DNA of 64,000 nt from Pristionchus mayeri. Lineage: Eukaryota; Nematoda; Chromadorea; Rhabditida; Neodiplogasteridae. The stretch covers positions 5,745,613 through 5,809,612 of the forward strand of contig BTRK01000006.1 of the NCBI GenBank assembly GCA_036245805.1. The letters run 5' to 3'. The position numbers and the translations under genes are program-made. The notes below the pieces were generated by a model that ran no database searches, was not told where the DNA came from, and saw only the letters and a program-made list of their open reading frames with translations. How positions within the stretch are numbered: position 1 is the first letter of the stretch; each line of letters starts with the position of its first letter. Positions 34,020-45,401 of the stretch are shown in pieces.

Positions 34020-37000
34020 CTACGCCTGACTGGCGGTTCCCTTGAAGACCACCTTCAGGCTGCCTTGTGCCTGAGTGCACACTCCCGCCTGATCGAACGT
34101 AGCCAGGCACAGCTTGTCGTGTCGTGTGATCGAGGGCACGCGGGATACGGTAGACGACGATTTGGAAACCGCGCCTGTGATGGTGGGATCTTATCGAAGG
34201 GTGTACGGTAGGATACGGTAGTCGTGCATTCATCGATCAGTGCATTCTACAGCAATATAATCATTTGTCGATTGTAGTTACCGTACCTGAGGTCGTCGTC
34301 GAGTTCGATGTCGAATTGGCGGTTTTGGGAGGGGAGGAAGAGGTAGGCGAGGTGGAGGCGGATGACGTCATCGCTGAAGAGAAAGAGAGACCAGTAAACT
34401 CTCCATGTGTCAAGGCGTTCAAAGTGTTGTCAGATTACTGTATCTCAGGATGTTGTTATGTGAGGCATGGATGCTTCTTCTAGATCAGTAGACTCCGCAA
34501 TTATTTGTACCACTATTCAAGATTTACTCACTGTAAGCCTTGGTGGACACTGGGATGGATCGGGAGGTGGAGGGAACGGAGTGGGAGTAGCCCGAGTTGG
34601 CATACGAGTCGGAGTACCCGTTCGAGCCACGGCCGCCGTTGTCTGACTGGAATTAAGAGAGATTTGTTTTGTATGTATATTCTGCACAGCGTTTGTTTCG
34701 CGCGGCGCTCTGCCGATCGTGAAACATAACATTTTTGGCTGAAATAGGCGAAGAAAAGTTGAACCAAAATCTTTGAAGGATCTATCATAACAACAATACA
34801 AAAATAAAATATCAATATCTGAAAAAATACAGCTCTCTGGATATTAGCCGAGATGCATCCCTATCAATATTGCGAATTTTCATTAAATTTAAATTTTGTT
34901 ACACGCATTATTCCGATTTTCACATACTAATCGAAAGTTTTGAGAATCCCCTGCAATGACAAACCCCTCATCTCCATAATGTTTTCATATCCTGAAGACG
35001 AGCTCTACAATTTGTATTACTTAGAATTTTTCAAAAATGTTGAAATATTTTGCGAATCGCGCAATTTAAACATATTTTTAACGATTTCTCGAAAAGTTTC
35101 AACATTTTTGAAAAATCTAAGTAATACAAATTTTAGAGCTCGGCATGAGGATATTAAAACATAATAATGTGGGGGTTATCATGGCGGGGGATGCTCAAAA
35201 CTTTCGTTTTATATGTGAAAATCGGAATAGTGCGTGTAACACAATTTTAATTTAACGAAAATTCGCAATAATGATAGGGAGGCATCTTCTTTAAAATCCT
35301 TAGAGCTGTATTGTTTCAGATGTACATATTTAATTTTTTATATCGAGTTATGGTGTATCTTTCACCGATTTCCGTTCAACTTTTCATCGCTCATTTCAGT
35401 AAAAATTGTTATGTTTCACAATCGGCAGAGCGCCGCGCCAAACTAACTGTGACACGCTGTGTTCTGCGGAGCACTGCGCCATCTAATTCCATAGAATTAT
35501 AAGAAACATTTGAAACATGGAGTGATAGGGATGCATTTATTTTTTTTTGCAACGAAAATTATTATGGAATGCCAGTGTCACCCTTATATGTAAGCGTATT
35601 TACCGTCATGCTACCGTAATACTAACTTATCCTCCCCTTTACCCCACTTTTTACTGACCATCTCTGCTCCTGAGTCGTCCTCCATCAGTTCCTCATCTTC
35701 AGCGAGTAAGGCCATCGCGATGAGCAACGCGTTGATCATCACTGCTTGTCGGCCGAAGATCTGAAGTGAAGAAAGTCAGTTGTCGATCGATTATCTACCG
35801 TACACCACCGTACGATTCTAGAGACGATGTATATTTTTTGAAGATTATCTCATCGCAGAACTCATCAATAAGTCTGTATTGCGCGCCCAATAACAACTTG
35901 ACCAATGATCAAGACTCTTGAAATTTTTTAAGTAATCATGAATTGATGAAACATGAATTGACAAAAATCGTGGCAACCTGCTCGCAGGAATTTATTGATT
36001 TTGATTTTATTTTTAAAAAGTGAAAAAGGATGGAATTCCTCATCAAGGAATCGATCAACCAAAAGGGAAATGCGAAACACAAGTGATACAAGTCACCAAT
36101 ACTCGTATTGCCGGCACCAAATCAACAATAAAAAGACTGCTAGTTCCCAGGCGACCATTTATCGTAGCCCATGCTACAGTTTATCATAAAGCACTATATA
36201 GTACTAATCTCTACCGCAAACTAAGGTACAGTAATCTCATATATACAGTAATCACCTGCAGCACTTTGGTGCTCTTCGTCTTCTCATCGGCGTCGTCGGG
36301 GAAAGTGAGCAGGAGAGAGGGCTCGACGTCAGGGGGAGAGGACGGCTGACTAAACGATGAATGGTTATTTTGCTATTATTATTTAATTGTGTAAAGTTGG
36401 CGGACTGAAGATAATTATGTAATTACAATAAATATTTTCATGCTGTTTAATTAGAAAAAAGAAGCTATCAACAGGTAGCTCTAAGCAAGATATAATTGAA
36501 ATTCAGAGAAAGACCTTGCAGTTTTATGCTATTAGATGATATCAAGAGTCAAGGCATTTTGCTAGACGCGGTTCTCTCTCCATATTTTCGTTCAACACAT
36601 ATCCAACATTCGATATCGTATCTCTCTCAAATATAGTAATCCTAACTACAGTAATCCCTCTACAGTAACTCACGGATCGATTCTATTCCACGTGCAGTCT
36701 TTTATCCTCTGCACCAGCAGAATTTCCTTCTTCGTCTCATCGAGAACCGAGACGAAAGTTTCGTTGATGCCCACCAGAACCTGGAGAGGATGTCGTCATC
36801 GATAAGCAATCAATAACGTGCTACCGTAGGCCCAGATCGCTCATCTACAGTATTCTTCAATTACCGATCCAATAATTCTACAGTATCCTGAGTGGTTCCC
36901 CTCAGACAAACAACCGATATATATCCATGCTACCGTGTTCTCCAGTTATCGATCCATCACTTCTACAGTATCCCTCACCTTGATATCGCTCGCTCCTCCA

Positions 37001-40000
37001 CTGACGATGCTCCACTTCTTCTTAGGTCGCTCGATTGATCCGGGGAAGAAGGCTGCGCTGCAATTTTATAGTCATAACTATAGGTTAGTGAAGATAAACG
37101 TGAATGTTGTTGACATAATTGCCTTTCCGCGAGCGCCCCTTTAATCATACAGGGTGTCCAAAAAGTATTGTTACACTTTTGAAACGCGATTTTTTTAAAC
37201 ATGTAGGTCGAGTTGTCAAAACCTGTAATAACACGTTTGAGCCCACCCTTCGGTGCGTTGAGGGAACCTACTAATTAGTTTCCCATAGTCATGGTTCGTC
37301 CAAATCGCTATCGTCAAACTATTATCAACCTTTGGACCCTCGGCGACCCCCCAGATTCCATCAGGAGGAAGCTTCGTATTTCCCGAATGACAGTCTATCG
37401 CACCATCTCCCGTTTCAAGCAGTTGGGCACTGCGAAGGACCGTCCAAGATCAGGAAGACCCAAGACCGCTCTCACTCAGAAGAACAGGAGAATCGTGGAG
37501 AAGAGAGTGAATCGCAATGCCAAACGATCCATCAGGAAGATGGCTAAGGATCTCAAGATCTCCAAAGGATCCGTGTGTGCCATCGTTCATTCTCTTCTCA
37601 AGTCCTACCCCTACAAGATGAGAAAGGGCCATGGCCTCACTGATGTCCACAAGCAGAAGCGCCTGGAGAGATGCAAGCTGCTCCTTCAGCGGGCCGATCG
37701 TGGGGAGCACTTGACTACCGTTTACTCTGACGAGAAGCTGTTCTCAGTCGAGGAGGTCTACAACAGTCAGAACACCAGGATCATCGCCAAGTCTCCTCAG
37801 CAAGCTGACGCCAGAGGTAGAACCATCTCTCGCATTGCCCACCCCCAGGCACTGATGGTTTGGGCTGGTGTGTGCTCGACGGGCAAGACTCCTCTCGTGT
37901 TCGTGGATCCCGGGGTCAAGATCAACAAGGAGTACTACACCAGGGCAATTCTCCAGAAGGCCCTTCTCCCCTGGTCCCGCTCCCACTTCAAAGGGGCTCG
38001 CTGGACCTTCCAACAGGATTCAGCGCCCGCTCACTCGGCAAAAGTGACGCAGGCATGGTGTCGCGCCCATCTGCCCGACTTCATCTCGAGTGAGGAATGG
38101 CCCTCGAACTCCCCCGATCTCAACCCTCTGGACTTCAGCATTTGGTCAGTGTTGGAGAAGGAGGCCTGCTCTACTCGCCACAAGAACCGCGATTCCCTCA
38201 AGGCAGCCCTTCTCAAGGCATGGGAGAAGATCGACGTCCCTTACCTGCGGGCCGTCATCGACTCGGTCCCTCGTCGTCTCAGAGAGGTCATCGCGGCCAA
38301 TGGAGGCCAGATCGAGTGATCGTGCATTGTTATGTTCATATGGTCACTGATAAATACTGTGCCCCGTTTGAGTTGTCTATGTTGCTTTTAAAGAAAGATA
38401 CATGGTTTTATCCGTGTAACAATACTTTTTGGACACCCTGTACATTCGCTAGTTCAGAACAATCTTCATTTCATTGTGACGACACTTAAATCATCCAATT
38501 ATTCGATTTCATCCAGTCCAAAAAATTCCTTTTACTCAAATTCGAAAATACAATTTAAAATAATTCAGAATGGCCCACCCGTAGTATGGTTTATCGTGTA
38601 GTTTCTCGAGGAAGCGAGTGTGCACATCAGCGAGTGCTTGAGGAGAAGAACGCCACGATTTTAGAAGGAGGGACTGAAAGGAGTAAAGGATACGGTAGAT
38701 GAAGGGAATCGATAATTGAAGAGCATTACGGTAGTTCCAATTTGAAATGTAATTATTTAGAAAACATCGGCTATAAAATTATCTTTCCAGTATACGCGCT
38801 GTGCCTATCATTTCGAAGTGATGTTATCCTGATACATAGCCTATGTGAAACATGAATATCATTGCTTTTTTTAAATTTTTCGGTTTCGAAATAAGTCAAA
38901 AGAACAGGAACTAATTCATAAACAACAGTTGCACTCTTGCTAAATATGCTTTGTTCAATCTCAACTTCCCTCAAGCTGCTGTTGCGATCACTCTTCAGTA
39001 CCCTCATCTACCGTACCTCGAGGGAGTTCGGTCCATTGATTGCTCTTCCGAACACGAGTGGTCCCTTGATCGTTGAGGCCAAGTGGCGAGGGACGAAGGA
39101 TTCCATCTCCTGACTGAAATAAAAATTTGTAAGAATTATGAGCATGAACCCCGGTGAATGCATGCTCAATAGGATTCATAAAATGCATAGCATTCGCTAG
39201 TTTCGATCAATTCACTTATTGTTTCATATTTAAATTTATACGTCTCTTTGATTAACAGTGCATAGAAAATCTCACTGACCGAAGGAATTCGACGTTGTGT
39301 TTCTCTGGGGAGAATGGCTCAAAGGCCGCTGAGAGGGCGAGTCCCGCCAACTCTGCAGATTCCTCCACGGAAAGAACGTATCTGGAAGATAAATTGAATT
39401 ACATTTTTTGTTCCTTCCTTAAAGGACGGTATGAAAAATGTATTTTTCATGTGTTCGAAGTTGAAATACAAGCAGTTTGAAACTAGTGCCTCGTGTGCTT
39501 CTCCGAGTGCACAAAAAAAATCAATTGTTAGTTCAATTCATCTTGCCTCTATCGTTCAAATAAAATTACAAATTGCACCATTCAGATGGATGCTTCAACA
39601 AGCACTTATATGGGACCACATCCCAGCCCTTTCAATTACAGTCACTGTCCCCTGAAAGGAACATAACGATATTAAAGTCCCTCACCTTCCAATCATAAAC
39701 GCCTCGTAAGCGTCGTTGAAGAGAATCTCGCGAATTCGCGTGCAAGCAGACATGATCTACAGAGGATTATTGTTGCCGTACTCATCAGTTACTGACTACC
39801 GTACTCATCAGTTCTCGATACTCGATCCCAATCGATGATCTACCGTACCTCCTTCTCCCTCTGCACACTCAGCTGCACTCGTCTCTTGATCATTACCACC
39901 GGGGCGTCCTCTTCGATATCATCCTCGCTTGCGGATGTGAATCTGAAGTAGGGATACAGTAGAAGATTACGGTAACTGATCGATAACTGATTTCGTTACA

Positions 40001-41761
40001 GTATAACTAACTTTCTGAGCAGCGCCGCCCAGCATTCTCCCACTCCGTAAGGCGAATGGTGCGGTTTGAGCTGCACTTCTGGAAGGGTGAGATGGTAGAC
40101 ATTTTAAATATGAAGAGCTAGTATACTTCATTTTCATACTTATATTTTTGATGTCGAAGGATCAAGCACGGTTTCAATAAAAAGCCTAAGTTCAAAAAGG
40201 TAAAAGCCGAAAATGAAACACAATACAGGCTGTTTTGTACGATCAACTCGCAAAGGTGCTTCATTTAGCACAAACAATGTTCTAGGCAGCAGTAGATACG
40301 CACAATCAATCGAATCTGACAATCAATCGATAAATACCGTACCTAGTAGATCACTGATCATCCACACCGCCAAGGATTCCGATGCGTAATGGACGTCAAG
40401 GTCGAATTCCTTTGCCACTTCTCCCAGCAGGAATTCGGCGCTCGCCAGCTAGAAATTATTCATTAATGAACTATTTAATTACTGTATTTTTCATATGTTA
40501 AATTTTGTTGTTATTGAAAAGGCAGCTGAGGCTTTACCGATCATTCTGATCGGAATTTGTTCGAATTGTTCGTCCGTTTTCGCAACACTACATCTATATC
40601 TTTACCTTTGGATTATTTTACCTAAAATTATCGATTTAGTCTACCGTACCTTTCCTCCCTGAATCGGCACCTGGATTGATACGAAATGAGGCTCCGGGGC
40701 GTTCTCACTCTTCTGATATGGACCCGAAAGAGTGACTGGAAAAGTGGATTTGCTTTTGGCCGACGGGAAGTGTACCTATCACTCGTATGTTTCACATACA
40801 ACAATTTAGCTAAAAAATACATTTCCATGAATCAGTTTTCGGATTCGACAAGGATTTGTTGGGAATAAACTAGGGTTGGCAATTTGTGTCTGAAAAAAAG
40901 CCGGTTGAGCGCGCGCGTTCGGACACAAATGAGTCGTCTGAACTTTTCAGACGCAGATGTGTCTGAGAGACATTTCTGTCAGAAAAATTGGGACACACAA
41001 TTGTCTGAGACACACGTTTGGACACAAATTGCCAACCCTAGAATAAACCAAAAATATATCAATATTTCGCATCACTCACTGTAGGGATTGGCGAACTCCA
41101 CGGTGATATTGACTGTGCTGAGCACATTCGCACTCATCGGAGGCTCCCTGCACTCGCTGCAAAATATAGATGATTAATATTTACACACGTTGATATATTT
41201 TCATGTAATCACTGCTCGAATCAGTGAGATACATCCCCCCTATCTTTTACATACTGTGAAACATGAACCTAACTCACGCTTGACTGGATGCTCTCGCTGC
41301 AGAATATAATTATTTGTAATATTAAAGTTATAATTAAATTATTGTTTGCGCAAAGGGCCCTGGAGGAATCAACAATGTGCATTTTCTCAATCACTTATAC
41401 CCAGTTTGAAACATGAACCCAGCGAAAATGTTGGGCCACTATTACGATCCTCAAAAAAACTCTAACAAAAAAACAAAAATGCAATTATTAGTATTAAATC
41501 TCACTTCATGCTGAATCCGAGTGGCGTGTTAGTCAGGGTCTCCGGATACGGGCGTCGCTCTTCTCTGATCATTGTGCACGGCGCAGTGTAGGACCGGTGG
41601 ACTGCAGACTGGAAAAAAATAACAATAACAATAACAACCATAACAATAACAACCCCTCCCCTTAATCAGGGCGATCTACCGTACCTCTCCTGGGGGAATC
41701 AGCTCGATCTTGCCCAGCTGTACACCTCGCGCCTCCGATAGGCTCTTGCGCTCTGACATTT
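34020..41761 (-). CDS. FRMD8/Bili-like FERM-domain protein (18-exon model)
   Basis: CDS exons, 5' to 3': 41685-41759 (ATG 41757-41759), 41505-41608, 41080-41156, 40650-40735, 40343-40448, 40012-40078, 39849-39942, 39686-39756, 39276-39381, 39017-39109, 38579-38673, 36979-37057, 36674-36780, 36256-36349, 35659-35760, 34532-34646, 34287-34373, 34020-34174. All junction phases agree, giving 570 residues. The FERM F1 lobe is about 100-200 (EVQLKPHHSPYGV, RKFTSASEDD), F2 about 205-325 (RYVLSVEESAELAGLALSAA, MESFVPRHL) and the PH-like F3 about 325-450 (AAFFPGSIERPKKKW, LLVQRIKDCTWNRIDP). A Ser/Thr-rich tail follows. These motifs match FRMD8, a membrane-associated FERM protein that binds iRhom and affects shedding and Wnt signalling; that function is carried over from relatives. 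The AAATG right after TTTTTTCCAG could be a trans-splice site or an internal exon. The last two exons are less certain. Confidence 0.85.
34685..35482. mobile_element. Fold-back element in an FRMD8-like intron
   Basis: Arms of about 370 bp are complementary. GCGCGGCGCTCTGCCGATCG and GAAACATAACATTTTTGG on the left match the inverse at about 35390-35445. The centre near 35068 has TTTTTCAAAAATGTTGAAA pairing with TTTCAACATTTTTGAAAAA. It lies between the exons ending at 34646 and starting at 35659. The paralogous intron at 3260-3521 lacks it, so it inserted after the duplication. Exact ends are approximate. Confidence 0.7.
37150..38440 (+). mobile_element. maT (IS630-Tc1-mariner) transposon, apparently intact
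   Basis: The element is 1291 bp with perfect 27-bp terminal inverted repeats (ends CAGGGTGTCCAAAAAGTATT). It is flanked by TA at 37148-37149 and 38441-38442. It encodes a full transposase. It lies in the FRMD8-like intron between 36979-37057 and 38579-38673, antisense to that gene. The paralogous intron at 143-305 is short and has no insertion. Confidence 0.93.
37291..38319 (+). CDS. maT-type transposase (DD37D)
   Basis: This uninterrupted 342-residue transposase excises and reinserts its element at TA sites. The N-terminus has two helix-turn-helix regions (about 8-45, SIRRKLRISRMTVYRTISRF; about 75-105, IRKMAKDLKISKGSVCAIVH) with GRP(K) between them. The catalytic triad is D147 (VYSDEKLF), D243 (FQQDSAPAH) and D281 (SPDLNPLDFSIW). 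Exactly 37 residues separate the second and third Asp, the signature of the maT clade known from Caenorhabditis and insects. The length is normal, and codon use is GC-rich relative to flanks. All essential residues and both terminal repeats are present, so activity is plausible but untested. Confidence 0.93.
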   Translation: MVRPNRYRQTIINLWTLGDPPDSIRRKLRISRMTVYRTISRFKQLGTAKDRPRSGRPKTALTQKNRRIVEKRVNRNAKRSIRKMAKDLKISKGSVCAIVHSLLKSYPYKMRKGHGLTDVHKQKRLERCKLLLQRADRGEHLTTVYSDEKLFSVEEVYNSQNTRIIAKSPQQADARGRTISRIAHPQALMVWAGVCSTGKTPLVFVDPGVKINKEYYTRAILQKALLPWSRSHFKGARWTFQQDSAPAHSAKVTQAWCRAHLPDFISSEEWPSNSPDLNPLDFSIWSVLEKEACSTRHKNRDSLKAALLKAWEKIDVPYLRAVIDSVPRRLREVIAANGGQIE

Positions 41762-44453
41762 CTGGAAAAAAATGGTTGATTGAAACATTTCAACATGGAT
41801 TTCCAGCCCGTGGCATCACTTCCGGCTGACAAACTGCCAAAATCGACGAGAACTTTGATTCGCGATACGTAAAGCGCTGATTGTTACTCATTATTCGCTA
41901 CGGTTTGAGTATAGAAATACTGTTTATAAAATGTATATTTTAGGAATCCGTGCAAGGTTTACTGAAACAATAACAACCTCGAAAAATAAACGTGCTTTGT
42001 GAACCATGGAAAATGCAGAGCCGTATTAGAGAGTCAATCGTGTAGCTAGGTGTGGCCGGTCGAATCGCTATTTTTGAATCGTAATCGGATAGGGGGAGAA
42101 TTCGCCACGAGTCGCCCATAAATCCCATCAAAGTGAATACTGAAGCAAAAAGGGTGCGGCTGCGCATAAGCAATCTGCCATAGAGGTGTCGATGGTTCAG
42201 GATTGTATTGTTTCATACCAGCCCTAGATCGACAACTAGAAATATCGAAGACGCATAATATATTAACGTCTGTTGAAACAGGAAGTGTAATGGTGGGTTC
42301 TTCATGAATTGAAAGGATTCAACGAAAGAACAAAATGGCTATGGTCAATGTCTGAAATATGAGAGATGATGAAGAAGGAGGGTGGGTGGGGATGCTCCCT
42401 CCCTCTCTCAAACTATATCAAGCAAAATCGAACGACATGATTCATTGCTTGAGGTGTGCGAATCATAAATTTCCCCACGCATTTCAGATGAGTAGCAGCG
42501 AATTTGTGCTTCAGCAATCTATTAGAAACAGCGGAATTCTACACGCGGAGAGTTATGAGAGAGTGCAAATTAGAACTCTTTCACATTTGCATATTATATC
42601 GCCATGATTTTCGTAGTATAGAACGCTGTGAGAAGCCCCGAATCTCTATTTTTGCTCACTCTCTCACCGGCGAAAGTGAGAGATCATGGGAAACAGAGAG
42701 ACATTTGACGTGGTCGGCTGTCGCTAAGTGACAGTTCCCGTCATAGAAGAGAAAGGAGAGGAACAAAGGCAGCAAAATGATGCCAGAATGAGGACTCGTG
42801 GTAAGATAGTGGAAGAGAAGGAAGAGGGGAAGGGAGGAAAATTGACTCGCAATGGGCTTCCGGGAGGAGAGGGAGAGGAGAGGATCGCATGGCACTAGTG
42901 GAAATGCACAACATCTGCTGTTCTGGGATAAAAAATGGACTGTAGAGACATTTGAAGACAATAAATTTTCAAGGAAATGTTTAAACCGAAATGAAGAGCT
43001 ATAAATTAGGCAATTCCTCGCTGTAAAGACTCTGCAGTTCTGGAATAAACAATAGCCGACATGTAGATTTGAAAACGATCAATATTAGAATACTGTTGAA
43101 ACCGAAATTTAGAAGCAAGAAATCGAGCAAAATTCTCCCATTTATGAGCGCCGAGGCGGACGTTCTTTGCGCGCATGCGCTCTTCCGTCCTTGCTCGCTT
43201 CCATTCTCCTTCTCTCTCGCTACCTCGCAACTCTCTCGATCCCGCACACTATCTCGCTCCTTTCTCCTTCTCCCCTCTGCTCGGACATTTTGTCTCATTC
43301 CCTCCCGTCACGTGCTAAATCACTCTAGAACACGCACGAAAACAACAGAGAGAGATCCCCGAGTAAGCATCACGTGTGGGGGTGGGGATAGTCGAGAGTA
43401 AATTACATTTTTTTCTCTGCTTGGATGAAATATCAAACCCTGCTGCGAGTCTCTCCTACATACAATTAGTGAAACCAGTACTTCCTTGGTTGCAAATATA
43501 TTTTTTCGACCCTGAGACAAAAGGTGGAATAGTGGGAAAATAGAATACGACAACTTGTTAAAACAAAAAAATCAATTGCGAATCTAGATCGATAATGCAT
43601 TCTAGTGCATGAAAAAGAAAATATCCAGGAGTTAGCATAACGGTCGGTGGAATTGTAATCCGGGGAAATGATTTTTGTGTGCAAAGGACTACGCTCAATG
43701 ACTATTGAAACTCGGTTGCGAGTCCCTCCTATATGCAATATTCGAAACCACTACTCCCCTGGTTAGAATGCACACAATTGAGAAATTACTATTGGTTTTA
43801 AAACATTTTAAAACACAGGACTACTACAATTTCAACCTTATTGGAAATATAGAATTCACCGCGTTCATAGTTACACATGATCGAGCATCAACGAAGATGT
43901 AAAGAGGGCACTATTTTCGGTTTGAATGCACTCTCACCTCTGGACGCGATGTAAATCATGGAAAATAACGCAATCATTGGCTAATGATATCATAAACAAG
44001 AGTTAAACCGAGAGGAATAATCGTAGAGTATCAGCGGACGATAGTCGAAGACGAGAAATGATAGTTATTTAAAAGGATTCCGATGAAGGAGCAACTTCCC
44101 TTGTCAATCCGTTCAGCATACAATAGGAGAAACCTACACCTCCCTAGTCTGCGCATTTCAGAAAACTCGATACGTACAATCGGGCATTTGGTGAATAGTT
44201 GATGTTATTAACCAAGATGAGGCTCTGACATTGCTTTCAGTTGTCACTCAAGCTTAAAATATCACTCGTGAAACATAACCTTCCCTAGTCCGAAAACTGA
44301 TAAATTCATCAGAGAATAACATCATCAGACGTTAGTCGAACAAGAGAGATGATAGTTATTAGAAAGCATTCCTCCGAAACGAGCAGCTCTCATTGTCAAT
44401 CCGTTCTTCATACACCATTGGACATCTACACCTCCCTATTCTGCGCGTATATA
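41762..44453. other. Noncoding; candidate promoter and degenerate repeats
   Basis: No gene was recognised. About 43150-43340 is a pyrimidine-rich, GC-richer stretch (CTCTCTCGCTACCTCGCAAC, GTCACGTGCTAAATC) that could hold a promoter for a short form of the FRMD8-like gene starting at 41759; this is inferred. From about 43440 a degenerate ~270-bp unit recurs (CTCCTATATGCAATATTCG near 43725, ACCTACACCTCCCTAGTC near 44135, a relative near 44425). Confidence 0.4.
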
Positions 44454-45401
44454 TTAGGTTGTTGCAAAAGTCCTGTGGAATTTTGAAATTTTGCCTTCCA
44501 TCTTCTTGTTGGATTGATAGATGAACTTCGGGATATTGATTACTAATGAGGCCTTGCATACTCTTTCATATGCGCACCCTATCAGCATTGCCCAATCAGA
44601 GAGGCGAGAACAGGATCCAGTTAAAATTACGAAAATTCATCCATCGAAAACGCAACATTTCTCAATATTCTGTTTTCTCTGAAGCATGAATGCTCAAACT
44701 ATGGTGGTTATATGAAGCCCCAACCTTTACCCTATAAACACTTTTTCTCATGGTTGCTGGAAGTTACACCCTTTCGAGGAATGCATTGATCTAGACATGA
44801 CTACATTGTTGCATTTCGGTGTTGATTTTGCATATTTCTGAAAAATAAGAAATTCAAATTTTCTGAAACGGAGAAGAAGCAAGCTCCAATATTTTTTATG
44901 AGAATATAGCCTCATCTCGGGTGCATACAGCGCACACATGACGGAGCCTGTATGCTTGGTCTTCCATTCAAAAAAGAAGGTACAAGTCACATGCAGCCTG
45001 GGTCTGCTCATATTTTTGCAATCATGTAATTTGGTTCAAACCCACTCACATGACAGGTCTAACCTATTTTTTGAAAGAATATCAATGCTACTTCTCAGCC
45101 AACTATATGAAGTTGTTTCATGGATTTTCCTTCCAAATATCTAGAGAAATAAATTTAAAGCAAAATTTGCTCAACTTTAATCTGTCTGTATTAATCTTCA
45201 TAATTTAATCTGTATGCATTTGGGTAAATCATAATTTCTTGCGTTGGTGGCAAGATCGGTTTGATTGAAATATGTGTGAACAAAGTTCAAGCATACCCCA
45301 AAACAATGTTATGTTTGTTGGCGATTAAGATTTGAGACACGCGAGTTATGATTGTTCAAAGTGCGGACACAAAAAACCACAGGACTTTTGCAACAACCTA
45401 A
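44454..45401. mobile_element. Non-autonomous mariner-type element
   Basis: The element is 948 bp with 25-bp inverted ends (TTAGGTTGTTGCAAAAGTCC...) and TA on both sides (44452-44453 and 45402-45403). No mariner transposase motifs are present, so it depends on a transposase in trans. All but its outer 127 bp lies within the left arm of the large palindrome. Confidence 0.85.

Noticed and set aside
34287..34435. A very protein-like frame (QHFERLDTWRVYWSLFLFSD...) through the Ser/Thr-rich exon region on the minus strand
   Set aside because: With the only upstream acceptor (ACAG at about 34438) this frame meets TGA at once. The acceptor TCTCTTCAG at 34374 gives a Ser/Thr-rich exon that is in phase on both sides, so I preferred that.
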